Positions 55,116 to 64,000 of a stretch of 64,000 nucleotides of DNA are shown here, one piece after another. Source of the stretch: Bipolaris cookei (lineage: Eukaryota; Ascomycota; Dothideomycetes; Pleosporales; Pleosporaceae); contig NRSV01000043.1 in NCBI GenBank assembly GCA_002286855.1, forward strand, positions 124,001 through 188,000, given 5' to 3'. The notes beneath the pieces are model-generated. The model saw nothing but the letters and a program-made list of their open reading frames with translations, was not told the DNA's origin and made no database searches. Both the position numbers and the translations under genes were made by a program. Position 1 is the first letter of the stretch, and each line of letters starts with the position of its first letter.

Positions 55116-56092
55116 TTACAGGTCCACCTTGGAAGCCGTGAAATCCCACAGCATCTTCACGAGGGAGTCGGGTAGCGTGTACAGGTCGACATGAAACTCA
55201 CCGTCTATCATATGTCAGCATGTCTCGTCTCATCTGAGCAGCTGGGCCAACTTACTCTCTACATCGTTCTTCGTGTATGTCTCGCTTGTCTTGTTGTCGT
55301 GGACCATAGTGACAACGTGCAGGAGGTCGTCTTCGCCAAGCTTTTGCAAGCCATCTGCCAGCTTCTCCATGTCGACGTTCTTGTCCTTTCGGCTCTTCTT
55401 CTTAGCAGCATCCTTGTTGCGCATACCGTTTGCCTCGGCGGAACCGGACTCTGCGAGGAGGGCGAGGAGCTCCGGTTTGGGATTCCGGAAGGTCTGGCAT
55501 AGAGTCAGCAATTTGGTGGCTACGAAATAGTCGGTGTTAGCTGTAGACATACCACCTGGTGCTTGGCCTCGTAGCGCTCAGACTGGAAGTTGAGATCATG
55601 TTCGAGGGTGTGGTCGCCGCCTTTACCGACAGCGGTCAGGACAATGGTCATGTCGAACTCACCCCAGCCCTTCTCCTCGATACGGAAAGGGGGCTTCTTG
55701 AGGACTGTTGTCAGGGTCAGCAAAGCTATAATCAAGGCAAGACTGTATGACACACGCACCATGCTTGGGCTTCTCGAATGACGGATGGAGGTTGTAGACA
55801 GCCTTCTCAAAGACGTTGGGCATGACCTCGTTACCCTGGTCGTCAAGTAGCCAGATCTCTATACTCCATGTTCGCATGGGAAAGCCCTCGACAGGTGAAG
55901 GCTCGTCACTGTGCGCGTGTTAACGGGTGGCCTCGTGGATACGCGTCAGGACAGCGGTTGCGACTGCGCGCAATGCAGACGTACATGGGCTTCTGGTGGG
56001 TAATGAGCTTGACCCATCGCTTGGCCTGCTCGACTGTTAGTGTTTGTGCGATGGGGTGCGCATTTATCGAGGGCGCAACGTACGTCGGGCAT
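55116..56092 (-). CDS. TAF14: YEATS-domain protein Taf14
   Basis: Chromatin reader shared by TFIID, TFIIF, SWI/SNF, INO80 and NuA3 in yeast; its YEATS domain binds acylated histone H3. Model: complement join(55116..55204, 55256..55493, 55553..55704, 55760..55908, 55985..56028, 56084..56092), 226 aa. Exon 1 encodes only MPD; the in-phase acceptor is at 56028. The YEATS domain spans about residues 5-135: EGFPMRTWSIEIWLLDDQG, then VFEKAVYNLHPSFEKP and KPPFRIEEKGWGEFDMTIVL. A Lys-rich linker (AAKKKSRKDKNVD) leads to the C-terminal ET-like helices (MEKLADGLQKL, LPDSLVKMLWDF). Six exons make it the most split small gene here. The first exon is the least certain. Confidence 0.88.
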
Positions 56093-56817
56093 CTTGTCTG
56101 ACTTGTGCCGTGAGGATTGAGTATGGCAGAGTAACTAGTTGTTGGAAGCTGCCGTGTTCCGCACAGGGTATGCACCGAATGCAGGCTAAGACGGTAGTCC
56201 GAATGTATGCGACTTTGGTAGTGTGCCTCTGGCGATAAGGTTTGAGCGCGTTTGGCAGAGAAGAGGGTTGGAAGTACAGGCGGTGGCTGGTCTGGTCGCT
56301 GGTCGCGAGCTATGATTTGGCGGAGGCTAGGTGATGCACGTCGCGGCGGAGCGGGCGGAGGCTGACTACTACTCGTTCGATCTTCTTAGCCTTGGCATTA
56401 ACGGTCAAGCTCTACAACGGCTGCACCATCGCAAGACTGCCCGACAGGGGTTCTGGTCTGGTTTACTCCATCAGGGGAGATACGTGCCAATACCAGAACC
56501 ATGGCTCTTGTTGCACGTCCTTCTCACACCTCCAGGTGAGAGAGAAGGCCTAGCACAGTGCTGGCATGAACAGAGACATGACACTGGCGATTTACAGAGA
56601 AAGCCGACTTGGGGGAAATGCCATTGACTTTGTTAGCCAGGTCATTGAGTTACTATCTAATTGTTGTGCTGTTAATGGGACACGTCTACTACCACCAGGA
56701 TATAATATCATCCCAAACCGTTCCTCGCTATTTGTGCAATGCATGCTCATCTTCGTCCATCATTCATCATCTATAATCACTCGTTACCTTTTCCTCGGCC
56801 TAGCCATGACCTCTCTC
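56093..56817. other. Intergenic region
   Basis: About 0.72 kb between the TAF14 promoter and the 3' end of YRB1. Small ORFs only; nothing recognised. Confidence 0.6.
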
Positions 56818-57729
56818 TTACTCTGACTTGCCGAAGAGTGCCTCATTTTCCTGCTGGGCCTTGATAAAGGCCTCCTTGAACTGGTTGGCGTCTGGTACAA
56901 CTGGTTAGCCTCTTATCCATCTAGACAGACAAATTACTACTTACTCTCACTGTTGGCAAAACGGATCGCAAGCGTCTGCGCCTCGGGCTCGCCCTCACTG
57001 ACATCTGCCGCGGCGTTCCAGACCCAGCTGCGGTCGCTGCCTACGTTGGGTGACAGCTTCATGTCGGGAACAACTATGCACGTCTCAGTATTATCATCTC
57101 ATCGTCCCAATTGAGTCACTCCATACCGTAGTGGTTGGCGCAAACCTTGAGAGTCTTGTCTCGTCGCATGACAAGGCGCGTCTTGCCGTTCTCCTTATGC
57201 TTCAGTAACCGAACATCGCCAGTGCCTCGCTCCTTCCACTCCCGTGACTCCCTGTCAAACTTGAACAGCTTGGCGCGCATTTTGAACACTTGCTCCTCAA
57301 GCTCCTCGTTGGTCTTGGTGTCAACCTTCTCGGTAAGGTGGACAACGGGCTGGAACTCAACATCAGGCTCCTCGTTCTCTGGGTTTTCGTCCTAGTGCAA
57401 CGTTAGCATAACCTCCAAACCACTTGGACAGAGATACCGACATCGCCCTTGTTCTTGGAAGAGCCTGACGGCTCGTCAACGTCATCGGCCTCGTCCTTCT
57501 TCGCCTTTGCGGGTCCGCCACCAAACATGGAGAAAACGTTGTCCTTCACTGCGGCCGCCGCCTCTGTCGCCTTCTCCGTGAGGGGCTTGTTGTCTGTGCT
57601 CTCCGTCGTCGTCTCGGCCTTGTCGGCAGCCTTGTCAGTCGTCACCTTTGCAGTCTCATCCTTGACAAGAGTTGGGCCAGGGTTGGCGGCCTGGTCGGCG
57701 GCAGGGTCAGGCTTGGCTGCTTCAGACAT
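56818..57729 (-). CDS. YRB1: Ran-binding protein 1 (Yrb1)
   Basis: RanGTP-binding co-factor of RanGAP that releases Ran from export complexes in the cytoplasm. Model: complement join(56818..56891, 56945..57073, 57127..57378, 57438..57729), 248 aa. The first ~95 residues are acidic and Ala-rich. The RanBD fills the rest: FKMRAKLFKFDRESREWKER, GTGDVRLLKHKENGKTRLVM, then VCANHYVVPDMKLSPNVGSD and FKEAFIKAQQENEALF. The first intron is ambiguous: GTATCT with acceptor ACCCAG gives DVENEEPDVEF. An alternative GTCGGT donor with acceptor CACTAG gives GDDENPENEEP. Both stay in frame and differ only in the linker. Confidence 0.92.
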
Positions 57730-58368
57730 GTTTGTTGTATTGGTAATGTATACTGTGATTTGGTATGTAGTGACGAGACAAAGTCTTTGTGTTAGGTAGG
57801 TACAGGAGTGGGTGTTCAGTGTCAAACAGTCTGCCCACAAATTGAGCAAGTGGGATGCATGCCCCTCCCTATCACGCTTTACCTCTTTAGGCCCACTGAC
57901 GTGCGTGCCACCCCTGCCCAACATGCTACACAGTATTCCGTCAACGTCCTGTGTCACAACCTTTCCTGCAGTGCACATGTTGCTTTCCGTGCACTAATGA
58001 ACAGCATCAAAACAAGTCAAACACCAAATCTTTAGCATTTGCACATTTGTACACCAGGGCTGGGGCGCAAGGCTTCATTCGGCCAGAGTATTACTGTGCT
58101 AAATACATTGAAACTGTAACCCGATTTCAGTAATCTATTAGCCCAACGCCCCCATACAAACGCCATGCGCCAATTCGCCTCAACCAGTCCAGTGTGCACA
58201 CCGGGTATCATGTTCATAACTCCACGCCCTTGTGTCCATCGATAAATGCTGTTGCAACATATACATATTCTACCCCACCAAAGAAAATCTCAGAAACAAA
58301 CATAGCGTCCTCCCACAGAAGTCCCCCCATTGACTTGAGTGTTCGAGTACCCTCTACCAAATCCCACA
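57730..58368. other. Intergenic region
   Basis: About 0.64 kb between the YRB1 promoter and the 3' end of the 753-aa gene. Nothing is recognised. Confidence 0.6.
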
Positions 58369-60630
58369 TCACATATCCCCTCTCACTTTGGAACACGCCC
58401 AGCTCTGCTTCTCTTCGCCATCTTTCCCAGACAGTCCTGCAACCATTTCCATCCTGCATCGAAGGCGAAGTGCATTCATCCTAGCTCTCTTCATTGCCCG
58501 GGACGTGCGTACCGGCGCTGTCGCCTCGCGTAGACCCACCCATGCTGCCCCGGGTATCTGCTTTGCCAGACGGCCTTTCGTCTGTAATTGTTCCTGAAAC
58601 TTCTGTCGGACCTGTTGCATCTGCTCAGAGGCACTGGCAACATCGATATCCCGCACATCCATGTAGGTTTGCATGTGCTGTGTCGCCATCAAAGAAACAT
58701 TTCGCAGAGCATCTTGGGTACTCATAAGACCAGATCTGGCATTATCTATGAATTGCTCTAGCATCGACTTGTTGTGGCCCAGCATGACTTCGAAAGATTG
58801 TCGCAGAAGGGGCTTTGAGTGAGTTGCAATGCTGACGTTAAACTTGTCGTATGAATACTCTTGTTCGAGGTCGACAATGTATTCTCCAGTTATGGTTCGA
58901 TTGTACCGGATAGGAACCTGTTGCGACTGACGAGCAATCTGAATTTGAAGTTGTGGTCTCTTACGCCTCGAAGAAAATGCCTTTGAGGGGCGAAGTATGA
59001 ATTGGTGATTCCCAGTGGCTTGGAGCTCAAAGCTCCCAGATTTTCCACCTTCTGTCTTCGGCTTTTTGCTTGGCTGCTTCAGTGAAGCTGGTACGACTGT
59101 GAGAGCTCCCATTGCCGTTGAGATAGACGAAGAAGAGATAGGTGTCACGAGTCGTGAAGATTCCGATGCAATATGAGTAATGCTTGGGTCAATATTCTCC
59201 ACCTCAGAGAGGACTGATAATGCGGATACGCTTCGTGAAGCCTTCTGGAGTAGCATAGGGGCAAAGGCTGCGCCCTGGAACAGGGCGGGTATCAATATAC
59301 AAAATGCCAAGGCAGATATGAGCATCCTTGCCGAGGGCAACTGCACTCCAATCTTCTTCGTGAACGTCTTGATCTTACCACCAATCCATGATGTCTGTGC
59401 CTTTGGGCTGTCTTTTCTGTCTCGTGCAGTCATGAGGCGGGGGCTGATGTAGGCAAGGTGACGATTGAGTTGCGATGGGTCCAGCCTACTAAAGCCGCGA
59501 TGATTCAGGGGCAATACTGCTTTCAGCTCGTAGTCAGTGTTTGGGTCGTCTCGGCCCTCAACGTGCACTTGCAACGCTGCCGGGTCCTCCACGAGCGATG
59601 GAATACCATGGGGGATGACCTGAGCAAGTTCGATGCATGGTATCTCGGCATAGGCAAAGATTGTTTTGGCGAAAGCAACGGCCTCTCTTTCAGTAGGCGA
59701 GTGTGGCTGTGTTCGGTGACATATGATGACGAGATCTGGCCGGTCTAGGGAGTGAGCGACCGTGCTATGGCTGAACTCGAGCTGCTTGCCATCCTCTAGT
59801 TTGGCCATAATACGTGTTGGCTTTCCACGTGAGGTCATAACCTCGAGACCGGTGCAGCGAGAAACTTGCGGGACAGGGACGTATGGCTCGACCTGCCCGC
59901 GTACCATGACCGACTTGGAGACGCTAGGGTAAGCACCGAGTGCCATAGCAATCTGGGTAGTGGTGATGTCTTCTGCCCATCTCTCAGGCATCCCAATGTA
60001 TAGTATCTTGTACGAATCTGGAGGGGGCAAGGGGTGTTTCGACAAGGCTGCCTTTACCGACAGCCTGACCTCCTCACAGCCGTAACGGCTGAATACTTGC
60101 GGGAGCTCGTCCGTATAGTCGGTCGAGCTCTGAATGACATTACCTCCTTGGACAACCTTGTCATTGTCCGTTGGCTGCTCATCTAGTGTGATGCGCCAGG
60201 AGCTCTCGCTCCCAGACAGGTATGATGGCACTTCGGTCAACGTCGAGTCCTCGCCTGTCAAAGCGGGGCGTGCGTCGGATTGCTGCTCTGGGGGTTCGGC
60301 TTGTGATGAATAGATGCTATCTTGTAAGCCTCGGCCACCCATCTCGTAGTCGGCCTCGTCGTCAGTGAATTCGTCGGATGTGTCATCAGGAGTTGGAGCG
60401 TCGGTCGAGGCGATCGATGCCGTGTGAGCTTCATCGTCCGAGACATCCATAACCCCATCGCCGAGCATATCATAGTTGCTATCTTCAAGGGCGCTGCTTG
60501 CCTCTTCTGGCTGCGGGCGTTGGGTGGACCGCATCATAAGCGTTTCAAGGTCAAGCCTTGTCAGTGATCCGTTCACTCGCACGGGAGGAAACTTAAGATC
60601 TGGAGAAGCAAGAGATTCGCTAGAAGGCAT
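58369..60630 (-). CDS. Unassigned 753-aa single-pass membrane protein
   Basis: Single-exon gene, 753 aa, of a type seen as a conserved hypothetical protein in filamentous ascomycetes; I cannot name a family. Residues 40-115 are strongly acidic (DVSDDEAHTAS.., DEFTDDEADYE). Residues 185-400 look globular (YKILYIGMPERWAED, then DLVIICHRTQPHSPTEREAV), with a strand-helix pattern and a VIICH stretch. One hydrophobic segment (MLISALAFCILIPALFQGAA, about residues 437-457) is the only membrane pass. A second folded part follows (FILRPSKAFSSRRKRPQLQI and EYIVDLEQEYSYDKFNVSI), then a helical region (MLGHNKSMLEQFIDNARS) and a basic C-terminus. The ordered body with one anchor suggests an organelle or ER membrane protein, but no role is assigned. 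Confidence 0.8.
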   Translation of the reverse strand: MPSSESLASPDLKFPPVRVNGSLTRLDLETLMMRSTQRPQPEEASSALEDSNYDMLGDGVMDVSDDEAHTASIASTDAPTPDDTSDEFTDDEADYEMGGRGLQDSIYSSQAEPPEQQSDARPALTGEDSTLTEVPSYLSGSESSWRITLDEQPTDNDKVVQGGNVIQSSTDYTDELPQVFSRYGCEEVRLSVKAALSKHPLPPPDSYKILYIGMPERWAEDITTTQIAMALGAYPSVSKSVMVRGQVEPYVPVPQVSRCTGLEVMTSRGKPTRIMAKLEDGKQLEFSHSTVAHSLDRPDLVIICHRTQPHSPTEREAVAFAKTIFAYAEIPCIELAQVIPHGIPSLVEDPAALQVHVEGRDDPNTDYELKAVLPLNHRGFSRLDPSQLNRHLAYISPRLMTARDRKDSPKAQTSWIGGKIKTFTKKIGVQLPSARMLISALAFCILIPALFQGAAFAPMLLQKASRSVSALSVLSEVENIDPSITHIASESSRLVTPISSSSISTAMGALTVVPASLKQPSKKPKTEGGKSGSFELQATGNHQFILRPSKAFSSRRKRPQLQIQIARQSQQVPIRYNRTITGEYIVDLEQEYSYDKFNVSIATHSKPLLRQSFEVMLGHNKSMLEQFIDNARSGLMSTQDALRNVSLMATQHMQTYMDVRDIDVASASEQMQQVRQKFQEQLQTKGRLAKQIPGAAWVGLREATAPVRTSRAMKRARMNALRLRCRMEMVAGLSGKDGEEKQSWACSKVRGDM

Positions 60631-61337
60631 GTCAGCTTGAACTCATGTAGGAGGCAGCGTGTTTACAACTCCTTGGGTGTGGAGGAAGGAAGGTAAGTAG
60701 ATGGAGGGGTAAGGGTGGGAATAGGTAGCAGTGGGCACCTGGTCGCCGCTGCCTGACTAGCAACGGGCGAGGCGCGTCAGGGTGTCTTGGGGCGGGGCGG
60801 GGCAGATACGGTGCAAGAGAAAGCACATGCGGGCTTACTTACTGTGAGTGTGAATGATGCTTCAAATGTTTGTATTAAATTCAGGTGAGTGTTCAAAGTA
60901 TACGCAAACAGTGATAATGGCACGGTGCAGCTGGGTGCATGGTGAAGGCGGGATGATGCCAACGGGGGTACCCCGCATAGTAAGCGATAGGGTACGATAC
61001 ATGGTTCATGTACAAAGGGGGTGGGGGCGAATACCAAATCCGCGACAAGGAAACGGTCGTAGCTGAGGTTCACTTCAAGACTATAAGCCTACTCATACAT
61101 TTTGAAATATGGTTCGTCTTCGTAGATATATGGCAATTCCGCCTATATGCAGCAACCGAGGCGCACCGACAACGCCCGCATAGTCCTGATGATCCTCTGC
61201 TGGAAGGCCGTCCAACAGACATGCAATACCAACACCTTACGCCTTACTGAAACCAGTAGTCAATGCTAATGCGCCGAAAATGCTCACTGGAGGCTGGTAG
61301 AAAAGTACGCAACTCGAAGAGACCATGGTCCTGGTGC
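60631..61337. other. Intergenic region
   Basis: About 0.7 kb between the 753-aa gene's promoter and the 3' end of the GT15 gene. GC-rich near 60780, otherwise nothing recognised. Confidence 0.6.
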
Positions 61338-62965
61338 CTAAGGCGAAGCCCAACCGCCCGCCACCTCGACCCACTCGGGGAAGCAAGACCCTTCTTTGCC
61401 TTCCACCTCGACGATATCCGTGTCACACTTACAACGGCACCCGACACCATTTTCTTTGACAGGGTCTGGCGTCGCCCAATACTTGTCCTCCTCAAACCGC
61501 TCTTTCTCGTTCTCTGTCGTCAGCTCCAGGTAGGGGTCTCTAGGCAGCTGTCGCGCAGGGGCATTGGCGGGACAATGCTGAATAGTAGTGTGTCGGTACC
61601 CAAAGTCGCGGAAGTAGTGGATGTCTTCAGGGCCAAGCAGTGCTCCCACAGCTAACGAGTGGATGGGCGCGTCTCCCCATCTCTCCATCCAGAAGCCACC
61701 GCTGCGATCCATCAACTCGAAGAAATCGTTGTATTCTTGACTGCGGAACCAGTTTAGATTGGCAATCTCAAAATTGCTCCAGAAATGGCACATGTTGTAC
61801 GATTCGCCCTCCATGTTTTCAGGATGGATTTCAGGCAAAGCGTCTGAGCCGAATTCCGAGTCCATGATATCTTGAGGAAAGAAAGCCTTCTTCGATTTGG
61901 GCTCATTCTTTTGTGCATTTTCATCCTCAGGTTTGGGCTTCTCGACGAACATTTCCCACATGCCCTTCGAAGTAAGGTTGTTATTTCGTTTGTATGCCGA
62001 TGCATATCTCCAGATGTTGGGCACCGTCTCCCTCAATTCTTTCACCGCAATTGTAAAGCCGTACGTCTTTTTGTTCCGAATCATGTGGATGAAAGGGTCG
62101 TATGTGATGTCGCAGAAGTACTTAATCTCCGGCTCGAGACGCCAGTACCATTCGTATTTGGCAAGTAGTTCGTGCTGGTAGAATTTACTGTGAATCTTTA
62201 GCTCAGCCTCAGCTTACAGTGTTTTCTTAAACGTACCCGGAGTAGAACCGACACATGTGATGGTAGCTCTCCATGCCACCGTACATAATGGCATTGTCTC
62301 CCTGTTTTGCGATGCCCTCCTTAGCAACATCAGGGTCGACCCAGTCTGGGAAGCCCCACTGCTCTGGCAGTATCTTACCCCACTCGACCGGAGCACTAAC
62401 GTGCTTCAAGACCACCTCCCTGAACGTCTCATTGAAATCACCGTCATTGAGGAAGACATATGGATAATGGAACCACCGATTGAAATGTCTCTCGATGGAT
62501 TTGATCGACTGTATGACACCGTCTAGCTCCTTATTTCTTGCTAGCACTACGAAGGCAGCGTTCGCTCGGGGTCCGTTGACCTGGGGCTCGAGACAGCCTA
62601 CAGCGAAGGGCTTGTCGTATTTTTCGCTGATCTTTCTGTGAGTTGTTAGCTATCTAGGGGATGCTGCTGTGATGAGAGCGACGGTACCTTATTGACGGCG
62701 GGGTGCCCGCAGGCATGTTCATAATACCCTGAGAGTCTGGCGACCTCACGAAAAGAATTATGATTATGATTATTACAAGACATGGGAAGAGGAGCACCAG
62801 GCCCAGTGGAATGGAAATGGACGAGGATCCCTTCAGTCGTACCCGGCGGCGGAAGAAGGACAATCGGGGAGTCGTCTTTTCAGCGCGGCGCGAGAGGTCG
62901 TCGAATCTGTCCAGGCTCTCTTTTGTCGTTGGCAGCCTCTGCGTCATGTCCTGTAGGAGGCCCAT
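61338..62965 (-). CDS. GT15 alpha-1,2-mannosyltransferase (KTR family)
   Basis: Golgi mannosyltransferase of the Kre2/Mnt1/Ktr family, acting on O- and N-linked mannans. Model: complement join(61338..62187, 62237..62635, 62688..62965), 508 aa, all junctions in phase. Type II anchor: ISIPLGLVLLFPCLVIIIII (about residues 50-70). Catalytic domain: NAAFVVLARNKELDGVIQSI, then FNRWFHYPYVFLNDGDF, IMYGGMESYHHMCRFYSGKF, YEWYWRLEPEIKYFCDITYD and the nucleophile region YNMCHFWSNFEIANL. It ends with GWASP after a Cys cluster (GCRCKCDTD). An insertion of about 40 residues (KPKPEDENAQKNEPKSKK) between two core blocks resembles the Ktr4/Ktr5-type subgroup; the exact paralogue is not assigned. Confidence 0.92.
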
Positions 62966-63615
62966 GGTTGCGACTCTGCGATGGCGGCCCTGGAGAACGA
63001 CGTTACTGCCAATGGCAGTTCTTTGGTAGGTGATGCCAGTCGTAGGCGGCCAGGTTTGGGGCGAGTGAGGAGTGCAAGCGTCGTTGAGTGGCAGTTCCGA
63101 ACCGGTATTCGACCATCAATAGAAATCTGGACTTTGTGCGACACTCTGTGAATTGAGAGGTCGGGGGGAGTGTCGAAAGGGGAAACCAGGGTTGTCGAGT
63201 GTAAATTATTAACGGTCGGCGATTGCGTATGTGTTTCGAGAAGTGCTAATTGACAGGGAACATATCGGTGGAGACGCGCCAAGCCCACTAAAGTAGGTAG
63301 GGCGCAGCTCGATAGGTGCAGGCAGATAGGTGCAGCTAGTCAATGCAGGAGGCTGCAGCTCTGTGGGCTGGATCTTTCACGCACTAGGCCCGACAGACAG
63401 TCTCTGTACCTGTACCCTGAACAGCCTATCAATAGGGAGTTGCGGAGAATCCGCTCAACTTCTGGTTTAGGGGCACGCACGAGACTGCCTGAAGGGGCCG
63501 CATGGGAGACTGCCGCTACGTAAGCGACAGATACAACATCACTCCAGCCCTGGAATCTCGTCCAGGCTTCGGCATAGATTCCTGCATCACCAGCCCTTGC
63601 ACCACCGGCCTCACC
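62966..63615. other. Divergent promoter region
   Basis: About 0.65 kb between the GT15 gene and the DUF4604 gene. No motif is recognised. Confidence 0.6.
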
Positions 63616-64000
63616 ATGAGCTTCAAGGCCAAGGACCTACAGTTTGGTGAGTGTGCCAGCAGAAGAGTGGAATCGGTACTGATTAGCGTAGACAGCTCTC
63701 AGCCAGCCTTCTTACAGCGGCTGCGTGGGCAACTTCAAAGTGGGGATACTGCTCGTCATGAACATCCCATTGCCAGAAACAAGAGGATGAACAAAGATGA
63801 TGATGAAGATGATGCGCCGACGTACGTCTCAAAAGATACTAACCAGTCGTTGAGTAAAGAGGAGTATGATGCGCTCATCTCTGGCAAGGACGGCAAGGCC
63901 GAAGAAGATCTGGTTGCAGACGAAGCCGAGCAAAAGGCGACCAAGCAAGATGAGTCGAAACCCAAAGACAAAATTGCTGAAGTTGGTGTAAACACGAAGA
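63616..64000 (+). CDS. DUF4604-type protein, 5' part only
   Basis: Start of a gene cut by the window end. Model: join(63616..63646, 63692..>64000). The intron (GTGAGT..GCGTAG) is phase 1 and joins MSFKAKDLQF to DSSQPAFLQRLRGQL. The beginning matches the DUF4604 pattern known from fungal and animal nuclear proteins: MSFKAK, then EPAFLRRL-like, then a conserved HExPxARNKR segment (here HEHPIARNKR). An acidic stretch (DDDEDDAPTYV) is followed by SLSKEEYDALISGK. The visible part is about 113 residues, Lys/Glu/Asp-rich, and continues past the edge. The function of the family is not known to me. Confidence 0.8.
   Translation, partial: MSFKAKDLQFGECASRRVESVLISVDSSQPAFLQRLRGQLQSGDTARHEHPIARNKRMNKDDDEDDAPTYVSKDTNQSLSKEEYDALISGKDGKAEEDLVADEAEQKATKQDESKPKDKIAEVGVNTK

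Noticed and set aside
1..64000. tRNA, rRNA or other structural RNA genes
   Set aside because: No convincing A/B box pair or rRNA-like sequence was seen by eye; a tRNAscan run would settle this.

Overview
This 64 kb window is nuclear chromosomal DNA of a filamentous ascomycete, most likely a Dothideomycete of the Pleosporales type. The genes carry one to six short introns of about 50-95 bp with GT..AG ends and CTNAC-like branch sites. The protein set (cutinases, SUN/GH132, GT15 and MNN9 mannosyltransferases, copper-fist regulator, WSC proteins, pogo-like transposons) is fungal. No operons, Shine-Dalgarno sites, CRISPR arrays or convincing tRNA/rRNA genes were seen. Gene models were built by hand from splice signals and reading phase, so exon ends are predictions; joins are given in each entry.

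Layout. 0-10.7 kb: two divergent cutinase-family genes, a DUF676 (Lpl1-type) lipase, REX3, PCC1 and a small mitochondrial-looking protein. 10.8-19 kb: a decayed block holding a wrecked NLR-like gene (SesB-type hydrolase, NB-ARC, TPR), a pogo-like transposon with perfect 31-bp inverted repeats but a broken transposase, and a broken F-box-like gene. 19.4-22.4 kb: a tandem pair of secreted coiled-coil WSC proteins. 23-27.4 kb: PFA3 palmitoyltransferase and, divergently, a GT25-like glycosyltransferase. 27.4-34 kb: gene-poor, with a HAD hydrolase that carries a 1-nt shift, a small orphan ORF and a second, older transposon. 34-41 kb: EFM7, a Mac1-like copper-fist regulator and a SUN-family wall protein. 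42.9-64 kb: a dense housekeeping block (BZZ1, DBP5, a DUF202 membrane protein, MNN9, a ~1000-aa predicted mitochondrial protein, TAF14, YRB1, a 753-aa membrane protein, a KTR mannosyltransferase and the start of a DUF4604 gene).

There is no biosynthetic cluster. A recurring theme is secretion and the cell surface: cutinases, WSC and SUN proteins, MNN9 and KTR N-/O-mannosylation, PFA3 and BZZ1. Intact housekeeping genes alternate with two transposon-bearing, gene-poor compartments where coding sequence is broken by stops and frameshifts, in keeping with repeat-induced point mutation and drift. The most interesting items are the tandem WSC proteins, which share an unrecognised Cys-rich N-terminal module, four CCTCGG elements between the two cutinase genes, a copper-response-like site just upstream of the copper regulator, and the NLR relic.
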